From Gammaproteobacteria bacterium (GTDB lineage Bacteria > Pseudomonadota > Gammaproteobacteria > Pseudomonadales > Pseudohongiellaceae), in assembly GCA_028818225.1 (NCBI GenBank), contig JAPPOG010000010.1, forward strand, positions 1-64,000: a DNA stretch of 64,000 bases. The letters run 5' to 3'. Positions 36,440 through 45,955 of this stretch are shown one piece after another; the first letter of the stretch is position 1, and each line of letters opens with the position of its first letter. Below the pieces are notes generated by a model. It saw only the letters and a program-made list of their open reading frames with translations, was not told where the DNA came from and made no database searches. The position numbers and the translations under genes were made by a program.

Positions 36440-36748
36440 TTAATGGATTAGAAAAACGTGTGGAGTGAAGGTAGTTGTTACTCTGCTAGGCAAAAGGTAT
36501 TTTAAAAACCTTCTTCCGGACATTGATCGGTTGCAATCCGAGCTGTACCAGAATCATCAGCCTAACCGTGAAATTAGCACTCCACGTAATCAAGTTTTGA
36601 GAGTAGCTAATAAACTGCAATAGTCCGGTTTTGATATCCAGCTTCCCAGCGATTCGATCTCGCATCAGCCTTTTGCGTCGACCTGAGTATTGCTGTATTT
36701 TGAGTCTAATCCAGTGATCCTGTAAAAGCAGAAGAAACAGGAGGCCTC
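36440..36748. other. 309-base gap with a short unexplained open frame
   Basis: No recognised gene. A plus-strand frame at 36465-36623 (GTG start, 52 codons, VKVVVTLLGKRYF...) is open and charged but has no ribosome site and resembles nothing I know. At 36685-36712 a sequence GCTGTATTTTGAGTCTAATC is faintly like an inverted REP half-site. The strong AGGAGG for the next gene closes the gap. Confidence 0.35.
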
Positions 36749-38650
36749 ATGCCCAGACTCACGCCGCTAATCTCAGCGCTTACCCTCTTATTCATAGTGG
36801 AAGGCTGTTCAGATAATGGCACTCCAGCACTTACCGAAGCGACACCTGAAGAGACTTCCGCTACAGCCGCCAGCAATGAAACAGCCAGCACTCCGCGCAC
36901 TGCTGGGTTCAGCGCCGCGCGCAACGCCTATTTTGGCGATCTCCACGTGCACACTATGTATTCCTTCGATGCCTTTATCTTCGGCACCACTTCCTCACCT
37001 GACGATGCTTACGAGTTTGCCAAGGGTGGCATGATTACTCACCCGGCAGGATTCGATATGCAATTGCAAGTGCCGCTGGATTTCTACGGTGTTACTGATC
37101 ACGCAACTTATATAGGCGTATTGCGAGCGATGGCCGATCCCGGCTCCCCTGTATCGCAACATCCCGTTGCCGAGGGCATGGACAGGCTCGGTGGCGCACT
37201 GGAAAGAGGCGCCAAATTCCAGGAAATCCTGGCTTTTTTGCTCACGCCGGAAGCCGCAGAAGTTAATGATCCGGCGATTAGAAGGTCCGCCTGGGCGGAT
37301 ATTATTGCTGCCGCTAACCGGCACAATGACCCGGGCAATTTCACTGCCTTCATCGGTTATGAATATACGGCCCGCGCACCTGATCGCGGCAACCTCCATC
37401 GCAATGTGATTTTCCGTGGCGATTCCGCGCCAGATTTACCGCTATCCAGAACCGACACCATGAATCCGGAAGATCTCTGGGATTGGATGGATGCCAACCG
37501 TGAACAGGGCTTTGAAAGTCTCGCCATACCCCACAACTCAAATGGCTCAAATGGCCATATGTTTGCCCTGACCGATATGTCCGGACGACCCCTGGACGAC
37601 GCCTATTCCGATCAGCGCATGCGCAACGAGCCATTAGTAGAAATTACCCAGGTCAAAGGCACGTCCGATACCCATCCGGCCCTGTCACCAAATGACGAAT
37701 GGGCCGATTTCGAAATCATGCCCTTGCGCATTGCCAGCACCCTCTACAGCGAACCCAATGGCAGCTATGTGCGTCAGGCATTCCTGAACGGGCTCAAGTT
37801 GCAGGCCGAACAAGGCTTTAATCCGTTCAAATTTGGGGTGATTGGCTCCAGTGACAGTCATAACGCTACTTATGCAGGCGAAGAACATGACTACTGGAGT
37901 AAAGTCGGGCTTAGAGATTCCAATGGGATTTTGCGCGGATCAGTGCCAACACCTGAACCCTCTGCCACTGGCGAGCGTTACGTAGATACCTATTTCGACA
38001 CATGGAGTGCTGCCGGCCTGGCCGGTGTCTGGGCTGAAGAAAACACCCGCGAAAGTATCTATGATGCTTTTCGGCGCAAAGAGACCTTTGGGACTTCTGG
38101 CACCCGCATGAAAGTTCGATTCTTTGGCGGCTACAATCTGCCTGATGTTGATGACGCAAACATGCTTGAGAACGCTTATGCAGGTGGTGTGCCCATGGGC
38201 GGCGATCTGATCGGCGCAACTGGTCAGGCACCTTCTTTCATAGCCTGGATTGCCAAAGATCCAAATAGTGCTGCACTGGAACGACTGCAAATCATTAAGG
38301 GCTGGGTGGAAAACGGAGAAACCCGGGAAGAAGTTTATGATGTTGCCTGTTCCGGTGGTCCGGTAGATCCAGAAACCCATCGCTGCCCTGATAATGGTGC
38401 TCGTGTGGATATAAGTGACTGCAGTATTACCGATGGGGTCGGGACGGCAGAATTAAGAGCGAGTTGGCAAGATCCTGATTTCAATCCCGATCAGCATGCT
38501 TTCTATTATGTGCGGGGATTAGAAAATCCAACCTGTCGCTGGTCAACCTGGGATGCAATTAGAGCAGGTGTTGAACCCCACCCGGATCTGTATCCCACTA
38601 TTCAGGAGCGAGTCTGGTCTTCTCCCATCTGGGTAACACCCGCTCAATAG
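36749..38650 (+). CDS. DUF3604 lipoprotein, copy 1
   Basis: A 633-residue DUF3604 protein with a lipoprotein signal (LISALTLLFIVEGC). The PHP-like metal-binding blocks are FGDLHVHTMYSFDAF, FYGVTDHATYIGV, FIGYEYTA, LAIPHNSNGS and GVIGSSDSHNATYAG, followed by GVWAEENTRESIYDAFRRKE and a C-terminal sandwich-like domain (IIKGWVENGETREEVYDVAC). The His and Asp pattern indicates a metal-dependent hydrolase, probably of phosphate esters or a related bond, at the periplasmic face. A perfect AGGAGG precedes the ATG. It opens a plus-strand run with a PpiC-like protein, a HupE-like protein and a second DUF3604 copy. Confidence 0.94.
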   Translation: MPRLTPLISALTLLFIVEGCSDNGTPALTEATPEETSATAASNETASTPRTAGFSAARNAYFGDLHVHTMYSFDAFIFGTTSSPDDAYEFAKGGMITHPAGFDMQLQVPLDFYGVTDHATYIGVLRAMADPGSPVSQHPVAEGMDRLGGALERGAKFQEILAFLLTPEAAEVNDPAIRRSAWADIIAAANRHNDPGNFTAFIGYEYTARAPDRGNLHRNVIFRGDSAPDLPLSRTDTMNPEDLWDWMDANREQGFESLAIPHNSNGSNGHMFALTDMSGRPLDDAYSDQRMRNEPLVEITQVKGTSDTHPALSPNDEWADFEIMPLRIASTLYSEPNGSYVRQAFLNGLKLQAEQGFNPFKFGVIGSSDSHNATYAGEEHDYWSKVGLRDSNGILRGSVPTPEPSATGERYVDTYFDTWSAAGLAGVWAEENTRESIYDAFRRKETFGTSGTRMKVRFFGGYNLPDVDDANMLENAYAGGVPMGGDLIGATGQAPSFIAWIAKDPNSAALERLQIIKGWVENGETREEVYDVACSGGPVDPETHRCPDNGARVDISDCSITDGVGTAELRASWQDPDFNPDQHAFYYVRGLENPTCRWSTWDAIRAGVEPHPDLYPTIQERVWSSPIWVTPAQ

Positions 38651-38662
38651 ATCCCGATTCTT

Positions 38663-39457
38663 ATGGCGTCAGGTGGCATTCTTAAACAACCCTTGCTGTG
38701 GTTTGCCATTATCGGCTTACTGCTTTTTATTGCAGATAGCCAGCTCTCCAATAATCGAAGCGAAATAATTATCGACGCTGCGCTAAGGGATCGCCTTGGC
38801 ACGCTATGGACCACCCAAACTGGGCTAATTGCATCAGAAGCAGAACTGGACGCGCTTACCGAAAGCTGGTTGAGAGAAGAAGTGATGTACCAGGAAGCCC
38901 TGCGACTTGGGCTCGATCAGGAAGATTCTATTGTGCGCCGCCGCCTGGTACAGAAGCTCGGATTCATTGCCGAGTCTGAACCCTTACCTGATCCTGAAAT
39001 AGCTGATCTAGAATATTTTTACCAGGAAAACATCGAAGATTACACACTGCCGCTACGTTACTCCTTCCAGCAAAAATATTTTCAGGCGATGGACGCCGCC
39101 GAAAATGCGTTGGCGCAAATAATCGGCGGCATGCCAGCAGAAAACGTTGGTGAGACTTCCATGCTCAACCAGAGTTATGCCTACCGCAGCGCATTGGACC
39201 TGAATGCTACCTTCGGTGCGGGATTTGCCGATCGAATCGCCAATTTGTCAAATGGAATTTGGGATGGCCCAATACAAAGTGGGTTCGGCTACCACCTGAT
39301 CTTTATCAGTGCCATTCACCCCGAACAGGTTACGCCACTGCAAGCTATTCCAGAACAGGTGCTGCAGGATTTTCAGCGCGCACGACAATTACAAGCAAGA
39401 GATTCTTATATTGATAATCTTCTGGATGAATATGAAATTATCATGGAGACTCAATGA
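38663..39457 (+). CDS. PpiC/SurA-like peptidyl-prolyl isomerase, membrane-anchored
   Basis: A 264-residue protein with one N-terminal anchor (LLWFAIIGLLLFIAD) and a parvulin-type layout: an N-terminal helical SurA-like part (ALTESWLREEVMYQEALRLG, VRRRLVQKLGF) and a C-terminal isomerase-like part ending in GIWDGPIQSGFGYHLIFISA. The isomerase core is poorly conserved, so chaperone activity may dominate. It lies 12 bases after the DUF3604 stop and overlaps the HupE-like gene by ATGA. That tight packing suggests it helps fold one of these envelope proteins. Confidence 0.85.
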   Translation: MASGGILKQPLLWFAIIGLLLFIADSQLSNNRSEIIIDAALRDRLGTLWTTQTGLIASEAELDALTESWLREEVMYQEALRLGLDQEDSIVRRRLVQKLGFIAESEPLPDPEIADLEYFYQENIEDYTLPLRYSFQQKYFQAMDAAENALAQIIGGMPAENVGETSMLNQSYAYRSALDLNATFGAGFADRIANLSNGIWDGPIQSGFGYHLIFISAIHPEQVTPLQAIPEQVLQDFQRARQLQARDSYIDNLLDEYEIIMETQ

Positions 39458-40419
39458 GAGCGCTTTTAGTCCTGGTTTTTTCTTTGTTCACTTTATTTTC
39501 AAACCTGTTAGTTGCCCATGAAGTGCGGCCAGCCTATTTACAACTAACTGAACTAACTACTGATTCGCCGAATCAGCAATTCGAGGCTTCACTGCGGCAA
39601 CCACAGATTGATGGACGTTATCTTGGTTTGCAACTGGCAACGAATTGCGAATCTATACCAGTTTCAGCAAGGCTAAGTGAAGGCGCACTCACTGAGGTCT
39701 TCACTTTGGAATGCACAGAGGAAGATCTGGAAACAATTACGATTCTCGGACTGGAAAGAACTCTAATCGATACGCTGGTAAGTATTCAGTATGTGGACGA
39801 TGCACCAAGAGATCTGCTGATTAACGGCGATGAACCAAGTATACAATTATCAACTGTAACGCCCGGCGCTCCTGTCTACCTGGTGATCGGGATAGAACAT
39901 TTACTACTTGGTTTTGATCATGTGTTGTTTGTGCTCATGCTGCTCTATATAGTACGCAAGCCAATTGACATCCTCATCGTAGTAACCAGCTTTACCATTG
40001 CTCATTCCCTGACATTGGTCTTATCCGCATTTGATGTGGTAACGCTTTCATCCGCACCGGTGGAAGCAGTAATTGCAGGCAGTATTGTGTTGCTTGCTTA
40101 TGAGATTCTTTCGCAACAAGAATCTCTTACCAAGCAATTTCCCGCCATTGTGGCTTTCCTGTTTGGACTTCTACATGGACTGGGCTTCGCCGGCGCTCTG
40201 GCTGAAATTGGCTTACCGGAAAACAGTCAGTTGATCGCCTTGCTGCTTTTTAATATTGGTATTGAGGTTGGACAACTGACCATTATCGCTGCGGCTCTCA
40301 GTATTGTTTTTATACTGCGCTTGCGCAATCACCCGGTGCTGGCCCAGTTACCTGTTTATGCTGCTGGCGGAATAGCCAGCTTTTGGTTTATCGAACGCTC
40401 CTGGTCAATCCTCGTCTAG
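39454..40419 (+). CDS. HupE/UreJ-like membrane protein
   Basis: A 321-residue protein: signal peptide (LFSLFTLFSNLLVA), a periplasmic beta domain of about 120 residues, then six or so helices with VIGIEHLLLGFDHVLFVLML, VVTSFTIAHSLTLVLSAF and LFGLLHGLGFAGALAEIGLP. These His- and Asp-containing helices are the HupE/UreJ_2 hallmarks. Related short HupE proteins are nickel or cobalt permeases; long forms with an extra periplasmic domain are of unknown role. The ATGA overlap with the PpiC-like gene shows translational coupling. Metal supply to the flanking DUF3604 enzymes is a hypothesis. Confidence 0.9.
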   Translation: MRALLVLVFSLFTLFSNLLVAHEVRPAYLQLTELTTDSPNQQFEASLRQPQIDGRYLGLQLATNCESIPVSARLSEGALTEVFTLECTEEDLETITILGLERTLIDTLVSIQYVDDAPRDLLINGDEPSIQLSTVTPGAPVYLVIGIEHLLLGFDHVLFVLMLLYIVRKPIDILIVVTSFTIAHSLTLVLSAFDVVTLSSAPVEAVIAGSIVLLAYEILSQQESLTKQFPAIVAFLFGLLHGLGFAGALAEIGLPENSQLIALLLFNIGIEVGQLTIIAAALSIVFILRLRNHPVLAQLPVYAAGGIASFWFIERSWSILV

Positions 40420-40518
40420 GAGAGAAAAACAGCCCATCCCTCCAATTTCAAATAGACAGCGCTCTCAACTCTGATTATCTTTAGAATAAACAAGAGCTCT
40501 TGGAAATGAGACGAATCT

Positions 40519-42396
40519 ATGTACAGGCTTAAGGTGTTATTCCTGCTTCCCTGCTTATTAGGGGCATGTTCCGAAACTGCAAACGAAACCAGCATTACTC
40601 CGCAGAGCTCAACTGCAAGCTCTGTGACTTCCGCTATAAGCAATGAATTTAATGAAAACAGGAACGCTTACTTTGGCGAACTCCATGTGCATTCCATGTA
40701 TTCCTATGATGCCTTCATTCTTGGCGGCATAGCATCGCCAGAAGAGGCTTATCAGTTCGCCAAGGGTAACGCAATTACCCATGCTGCTGGCTTTGAAATG
40801 CAACTGAATCAACCGTTCGACTTTTATGCAGTGACCGATCACGCATACTTTCTGGGAGTGATGCGCGAGATGGCCATGGGAGATTCCGAGTTATCTCAAC
40901 ATCCAGTGGCAGAAGGTATTGACGAGATTGGTGACGATCCCATCCCGAGACGTCAGATATTTTTCAATTTTACTGACTTTGCCAATTCCGGTAACGGCAG
41001 TGAAATCATGGATATGGACGTCGTTACCAGTGCCTGGAATGACATTGTAGATACTGCTAATCGTCACAATGATCCTGGCAACTTCACTACATTTGTCGCA
41101 TACGAGTACACCGGCACCGGACCGAATCGCGAAATGCTGCACCGCAACGTGATATTTCGCGATGACAATGCGCCAGACTTGCCCTTTTCACGATTAGACT
41201 CTGACGATCCTGCCGATCTTTGGGATTGGATGGACAATAATCGTTCCATGGGAATCGAAAGCCTGGCTATCCCCCATAATTCCAATTATTCCGAAGGCCT
41301 GATGTTTGATCTGGTGGATTATAACGGTAACCCGCTGGATTCAGCTTACGCTGACCAGCGTATGCGCAATGAACCAATAGTTGAGATTACCCAGGTAAAA
41401 GGAACTTCCGAAACACATCCTGCCCTTTCCCCTAATGATGAATGGGCCTCATTTGGAGTGCTGTATACCCGAATTGGCACAGACGTATTAATTCAGCCAG
41501 AAGGCGCCTATCTGCGGGATGCCTTACTCAACGGTATTCGCTTGCAAGAAGAACAGGGTTTTAACCCGTTCAAGTACGGCATTAGCGGCTCATCTGATAC
41601 TCATAATGGCACTGCAGTTGGTCCTGAAGAAAATTTTTACGGCGTATCTGGCCTATTGGACAGTGACGGCCAGCGGCGCGGCGCGGTTCCACTGGACACT
41701 CCAAATCCTGATGGCAGCCTTTACTTCGACCGCTATGCAAGGTTTGGCGCGTCGGGCATGACCGGCGTGTGGGCGGAGGAAAATACGCGGGAAGCGATCT
41801 ACGATGCCTTTCGTCGCAAGGAAACTTTTGGCACCTCTGGTACGCGCATGAAGGTAAGATTTTTTGCAGGCCATGACTTACCAGAGCTTGATGATGATGA
41901 ACTCATTAGCAAAGCTTATGCAACTGGCGTAACTATGGGCGGTGATTTAATTGCCGAAGCTGATGACGCTCCTGCCTTTATTGCCTGGGCCGCAAAAGAT
42001 CCCAACAGCGCACCACTACAAAGACTACAGATAATTAAAGGCTGGGTTGAGAATGGAGAGATGCATGAGCAGGTTTATGATATTGCCTGTTCTGATGGCA
42101 ATGCGGTAAATCCGACAACAAATCGCTGTGGTGACAATGGTGCCAGCGTAAACCTTGATGACTGTAGTATCAGTCCTGATCTGGGTGCAACAGAATTACG
42201 AGTTAAATGGACCGACCCGGACTATAATCCGGCAAACAATGCATTCTATTATGTCAGGGCACTGGAAAATCCCAGTTGCCGCTGGTCGACCTGGGATGCA
42301 ATACGTGCTGGTGTTGAACCTCGCCCAGATGTACCGGCGACAATTCAGGAAAGACTCTGGTCATCACCAATCTGGATTATTCCGGAAAGCAACTGA
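40519..42396 (+). CDS. DUF3604 lipoprotein, copy 2
   Basis: A 625-residue paralogue of the 36749 gene with its own lipobox (LFLLPCLLGAC). The same metal blocks are kept (FGELHVHSMYSYDAF, FYAVTDHAYFLGV, FVAYEYTG, LAIPHNSNYS, GISGSSDTHNGT), with GVWAEENTREAIYDAFRRKE nearly identical to copy 1. The two differ mainly around residues 120-170, where copy 2 has an insertion with DDPIPRRQIFFNF. Divergence is spread along the gene, so the duplication is old. It shares the operon-like run with copy 1 and lies 99 bases after the HupE-like gene. Confidence 0.94.
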   Translation: MYRLKVLFLLPCLLGACSETANETSITPQSSTASSVTSAISNEFNENRNAYFGELHVHSMYSYDAFILGGIASPEEAYQFAKGNAITHAAGFEMQLNQPFDFYAVTDHAYFLGVMREMAMGDSELSQHPVAEGIDEIGDDPIPRRQIFFNFTDFANSGNGSEIMDMDVVTSAWNDIVDTANRHNDPGNFTTFVAYEYTGTGPNREMLHRNVIFRDDNAPDLPFSRLDSDDPADLWDWMDNNRSMGIESLAIPHNSNYSEGLMFDLVDYNGNPLDSAYADQRMRNEPIVEITQVKGTSETHPALSPNDEWASFGVLYTRIGTDVLIQPEGAYLRDALLNGIRLQEEQGFNPFKYGISGSSDTHNGTAVGPEENFYGVSGLLDSDGQRRGAVPLDTPNPDGSLYFDRYARFGASGMTGVWAEENTREAIYDAFRRKETFGTSGTRMKVRFFAGHDLPELDDDELISKAYATGVTMGGDLIAEADDAPAFIAWAAKDPNSAPLQRLQIIKGWVENGEMHEQVYDIACSDGNAVNPTTNRCGDNGASVNLDDCSISPDLGATELRVKWTDPDYNPANNAFYYVRALENPSCRWSTWDAIRAGVEPRPDVPATIQERLWSSPIWIIPESN

Positions 42397-42422
42397 ATGA
42401 GCCAGGGCTAGGGAGACACAGC

Positions 42423-43544
42423 ATGGAATCCTGGCAGCGTGAGTTTGTTTCCATGACTTCTGCCACCAGTGCCCGTAACGGCGCCGGATTTATGCCCTGC
42501 CAGGGGCTGTACTATTCCCCAAAAAACCAACAGGCAACAACGGCTCTCATTGCCACCCACTACAATGTGGATTTTAGTGAGCACTATCTGGCCGAGTTCA
42601 TGGCAGCAAGAGGCTATGGCTTTCTGGGCTGGAACACTCGATTTCGCGGAAATGAGGCCTTCTTCTTGTTAGAGCATGCACTGATTGATATCGGTACCGG
42701 TGTACGCTGGTTAAAAGAAGAAGCTGGTATCGAGAAAATAGTAATCCTCGGTAATTCCGGCGGCGGATCACTCATGGGTGCTTATCAGTCACAGTCCCAG
42801 AGCGTGACCATGACAGCAACGCCGGGATTGGAATTGCCCGATGCACTGAATGATTTAATCCCTGCCGATTTTTATGTCTCACTTTGTGCGCATGCCGGCC
42901 GACCCGAGGTCCTGACTGCATGGCTCGATCCAGCGATAACCGACGAAACTGATCCCACCAGTGTCGACCCAGACTTGAATATGTACGACGATAAAAATGG
43001 TCCGCCCTATTCTCCTGAATTTATTAAAAACTACCGCGCTGCACAGGAAGCCAGAAATCATCGCATCACAGATTGGTGCCATAGCGAATTAAACCGTCTC
43101 GCTTCTCTCGGGATGACAGATCGTGCCTTTAATCTTTTCCGAACCTGGGCAGATTTACGTTTAATGGATGGCACGATTGATCCTTCCCAGAGGGAAGTTG
43201 GACGTTGTTATGCCGGTGATCCACGGCAGGCTAATTTCGGGCCACGGGGAATCGGCCTGACCAATACCTTGCGCACCTGGTTATCCATGTGGAGCCTGAA
43301 AGATTCCCATTGCCGCGGCGCAGCTCATCTTAATCGTATTAACTTACCCGCGCTGGTAATCCAGAGCTCTGGTGATACTGGCGTTTTTCCCAGCGATGCC
43401 AAAGCGATCTACTCGGCATTAGGCTCAGAAGATAAATCTATAAATATGATCGATGGTGACCACTATTTAGTAGAACCACCTGATGCCAGAAATAACACGG
43501 CAGATATGATTGCTGCGTGGTTGATGGAACGTGGAGCCAACTAG
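42423..43544 (+). CDS. Alpha/beta hydrolase
   Basis: A 373-residue hydrolase without a signal peptide. The nucleophile elbow is GNSGGG (Ser112), preceded by a YGFLGWNTRFRG strand-loop; an Asp in QSSGDTGVFPSDA and His in IDGDHYLVEPP complete the likely triad. GGGAG precedes the ATG, and the next gene (MFS carrier) begins 15 bases after its stop, so the two are likely coupled: import followed by hydrolysis. Confidence 0.9.
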   Translation: MESWQREFVSMTSATSARNGAGFMPCQGLYYSPKNQQATTALIATHYNVDFSEHYLAEFMAARGYGFLGWNTRFRGNEAFFLLEHALIDIGTGVRWLKEEAGIEKIVILGNSGGGSLMGAYQSQSQSVTMTATPGLELPDALNDLIPADFYVSLCAHAGRPEVLTAWLDPAITDETDPTSVDPDLNMYDDKNGPPYSPEFIKNYRAAQEARNHRITDWCHSELNRLASLGMTDRAFNLFRTWADLRLMDGTIDPSQREVGRCYAGDPRQANFGPRGIGLTNTLRTWLSMWSLKDSHCRGAAHLNRINLPALVIQSSGDTGVFPSDAKAIYSALGSEDKSINMIDGDHYLVEPPDARNNTADMIAAWLMERGAN

Positions 43545-43559
43545 TTAAAGGAGCGCTAT

Positions 43560-44882
43560 GTGACCCCTGCTAATTTGCATAATCCCAGTACGGCTTATCA
43601 ATGGTATGTAATTTTTGTACTGCTGTTGGCCCAGATGTTTTCCTTTCTCGATCGTATGATTATGGGTCTGTTGGTGGGCCCGATAAGGGAATCGTTTTCA
43701 ATTTCCGACACCCAATACAGCTTGTTGGCAGGACTGGCCTTCTCGCTATTCTACGCCATCATGGGATTGCCTCTCGCTCGTATTGCTGACAGCAGGAATC
43801 GTCGCAACCTGATCAGTGTTGGTATTGCCGTCTGGAGTGTAATGACTGCGGTATGTGGATTGGCTAAAGGATTCGTCTCGCTGTTCTTTGCTCGTATCGG
43901 CGTAGGCATAGGTGAAGCTACCCTGGGACCCGCGGGCTATTCCATGATTACGGACTATTTCCCCCGCTCTTCACTGGCGCGGGCCCTGTCGGTCTATACG
44001 CTGGGGGTTACTTTTGGCTCAGGGCTCGCATACATATTGGGCGGAGCCGTAGTCGGCTACGTGCAAACCCTGGATACTTTAACCCTGCCTTTATTAGGTG
44101 CTACCGAGGGCTGGCAACTGACTTTCTTTATTGTCGGTTTGCCCGGCGTCCTGGTCGCTGCGCTTATGTATTTCACCGTACGGGAACCGGTGCGCAAAAA
44201 CACCGACTCCCACTCAATAATGCCAGCGATTTCAATAGTTATGGATTATGTCTGGCAACGTCGCGGTGCTTATCTCAGCCATATTCTGGGCATTTCTATT
44301 TTTGTCATGGTGGTGTATGCGCTGAATCTCTGGGGACCAACCTACTTTATTCGCACCTTTGATTACAGCACAGCCGAAGCCGGATTAACTTTTGGAATCA
44401 TCATGCTCGCCGCAGGTAGCGCCGGACTTTTACTCGCCGGCTTTATCGCCGATGCCTGGATGAAAAAAGGGACAAGTGACGCCTACATAAAGGTAATCTT
44501 ACTCAGCATTGTCGGCATGACTCCCTGCGCCATAGCCCTTGGCTTCGTAAACACACCTCTTACTGGAATCATCGCCATGTCACTGGCAGTATTTTTCTCC
44601 GCTTTTCAGGGAGGAATTGCCGGCGGCACACTACAACTAATGACACCAAATCGCATGCGTGCACAGGTCATGGCAGTGTATTTACTTGCGGCTAATCTTA
44701 TTGGCCTGGGCCTTGGCCCTACCGTGGTAGCAGCAACCACTGATTTCGTATTCGGTTATGATGCAGCTATTGGAAAATCCATAGCCCTATGTGCCGCCGT
44801 GCTTTGCCCCTTGGGAGGCCTTCTGCTGTGGTCTGGTATGAGTAAAATCAAACAGGAGATCGATGCGAAAATTGCAGATTAA
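43560..44882 (+). CDS. MFS transporter (spinster-like)
   Basis: A 440-residue twelve-helix MFS carrier. It has the loop motifs LARIADSRNRRNLISVG (motif A, between helices 2 and 3) and GIGEATLGPAGYSMITDYFP, the pattern of spinster/organic-acid MFS proteins of proteobacterial degradation clusters. The start is GTG at 43560, with AGGAG seven bases upstream; the overlapping ATG at 43558 runs straight into TGA, so it cannot be used. Solute unknown. Confidence 0.93.
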   Translation: MTPANLHNPSTAYQWYVIFVLLLAQMFSFLDRMIMGLLVGPIRESFSISDTQYSLLAGLAFSLFYAIMGLPLARIADSRNRRNLISVGIAVWSVMTAVCGLAKGFVSLFFARIGVGIGEATLGPAGYSMITDYFPRSSLARALSVYTLGVTFGSGLAYILGGAVVGYVQTLDTLTLPLLGATEGWQLTFFIVGLPGVLVAALMYFTVREPVRKNTDSHSIMPAISIVMDYVWQRRGAYLSHILGISIFVMVVYALNLWGPTYFIRTFDYSTAEAGLTFGIIMLAAGSAGLLLAGFIADAWMKKGTSDAYIKVILLSIVGMTPCAIALGFVNTPLTGIIAMSLAVFFSAFQGGIAGGTLQLMTPNRMRAQVMAVYLLAANLIGLGLGPTVVAATTDFVFGYDAAIGKSIALCAAVLCPLGGLLLWSGMSKIKQEIDAKIAD

Positions 44883-44941
44883 GAAATTGATTAACGTAAT
44901 TAGTCGTAGTCCTGCTCCTGATTCCCTGCTACATTCCCCGC

Positions 44942-45919
44942 ATGCTTATTGATGTTCATACTCATGCCTATACCCATCGCTGGTTGGAGATTCTGCAGGA
45001 GCAGGGTGGTGACTATCACCTTAAAACCCGACCAGATGGGCAACAGGAAATTTTTCGTGGCGATACCCCTGTAGCTATCCCTCAGCAAGGGCATTTCGAT
45101 TATGACCTGCGGATAAAAGTCATGGATGAAACTGGAATCGATATCTCCATTGTTTCGCTCACTTGCCCCAATGTGTACTGGGGAACTGAGGAAATCAGTT
45201 GTATGGCAGCACAGGAATCCAACGATTCCATGGCGGCGGCCCAGACAAAATATCCAGATCGGATTCGCTGGTTTACTTCACTGCCCTGGCAATATCCGGA
45301 CAAAGCGGTTGAAGAACTGGAGCGCAGCGTCGCTAATGGCGCAGCTGGCGTTATGGTGTTAGCAAACATCGACGGTCGCAGTCTTAACGATGAGCTCTTC
45401 GCTCCAATCTGGCAGGCGATTGATGATAAGGGGATTCCGGTGCTGTTGCATCCAACCGATCCACCAGGCGCCAAATTCATGGACATGGGTCAGTTTGATT
45501 TGAGCTGGTCAGTGGGATTCATGTTTGACACTACGCTCGCTATTACCCGGATGATTTTCTTTGGCTTCTTCGATAAGTACCCAAACCTGAAGATGATTGC
45601 GTCTCATGGGGGTGCCACCTTGCCCTACCTGGTTGGTCGCTTTGAGAAAGGTGACGAAGTTGAAATCCCATCACGTCGCTTAATGCAGAAAAAACCGACG
45701 GATTATCTGCAGCATATTTATTATGATTGTATTACCTATGATCCTCGCGCACTGGAGTACCTTGTTTCCATCGTCGGGAGCAGCCAGGTTTTGTTTGGTA
45801 CTGATTGGCCACACCAGGTATTTGACATCAAAGGCGCCATAAAAAATACAGCAGCTTTACCAGAGAATGATTGTGAGGCAATAAGACACCTGAACGCAAA
45901 ACGAATATTTGATTTATAA
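44942..45919 (+). CDS. Amidohydrolase, ACMSD-like
   Basis: A 325-residue amidohydrolase of the aminocarboxymuconate-semialdehyde decarboxylase family. The HxH metal pair is His6/His8 (DVHTHAY), with IPVLLHPTDPPGAKF, MIASHGGATLPYLVGRF and LFGTDWPHQVF carrying the further ligands. The family catalyses non-oxidative decarboxylation or hydrolysis of ring-derived acids. Placed after an MFS carrier and hydrolase and before a sodium symporter. Confidence 0.92.
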   Translation: MLIDVHTHAYTHRWLEILQEQGGDYHLKTRPDGQQEIFRGDTPVAIPQQGHFDYDLRIKVMDETGIDISIVSLTCPNVYWGTEEISCMAAQESNDSMAAAQTKYPDRIRWFTSLPWQYPDKAVEELERSVANGAAGVMVLANIDGRSLNDELFAPIWQAIDDKGIPVLLHPTDPPGAKFMDMGQFDLSWSVGFMFDTTLAITRMIFFGFFDKYPNLKMIASHGGATLPYLVGRFEKGDEVEIPSRRLMQKKPTDYLQHIYYDCITYDPRALEYLVSIVGSSQVLFGTDWPHQVFDIKGAIKNTAALPENDCEAIRHLNAKRIFDL

Positions 45920-45955
45920 AATTACGCACAAGCAATAACAACAGGGAGCTTTAGC

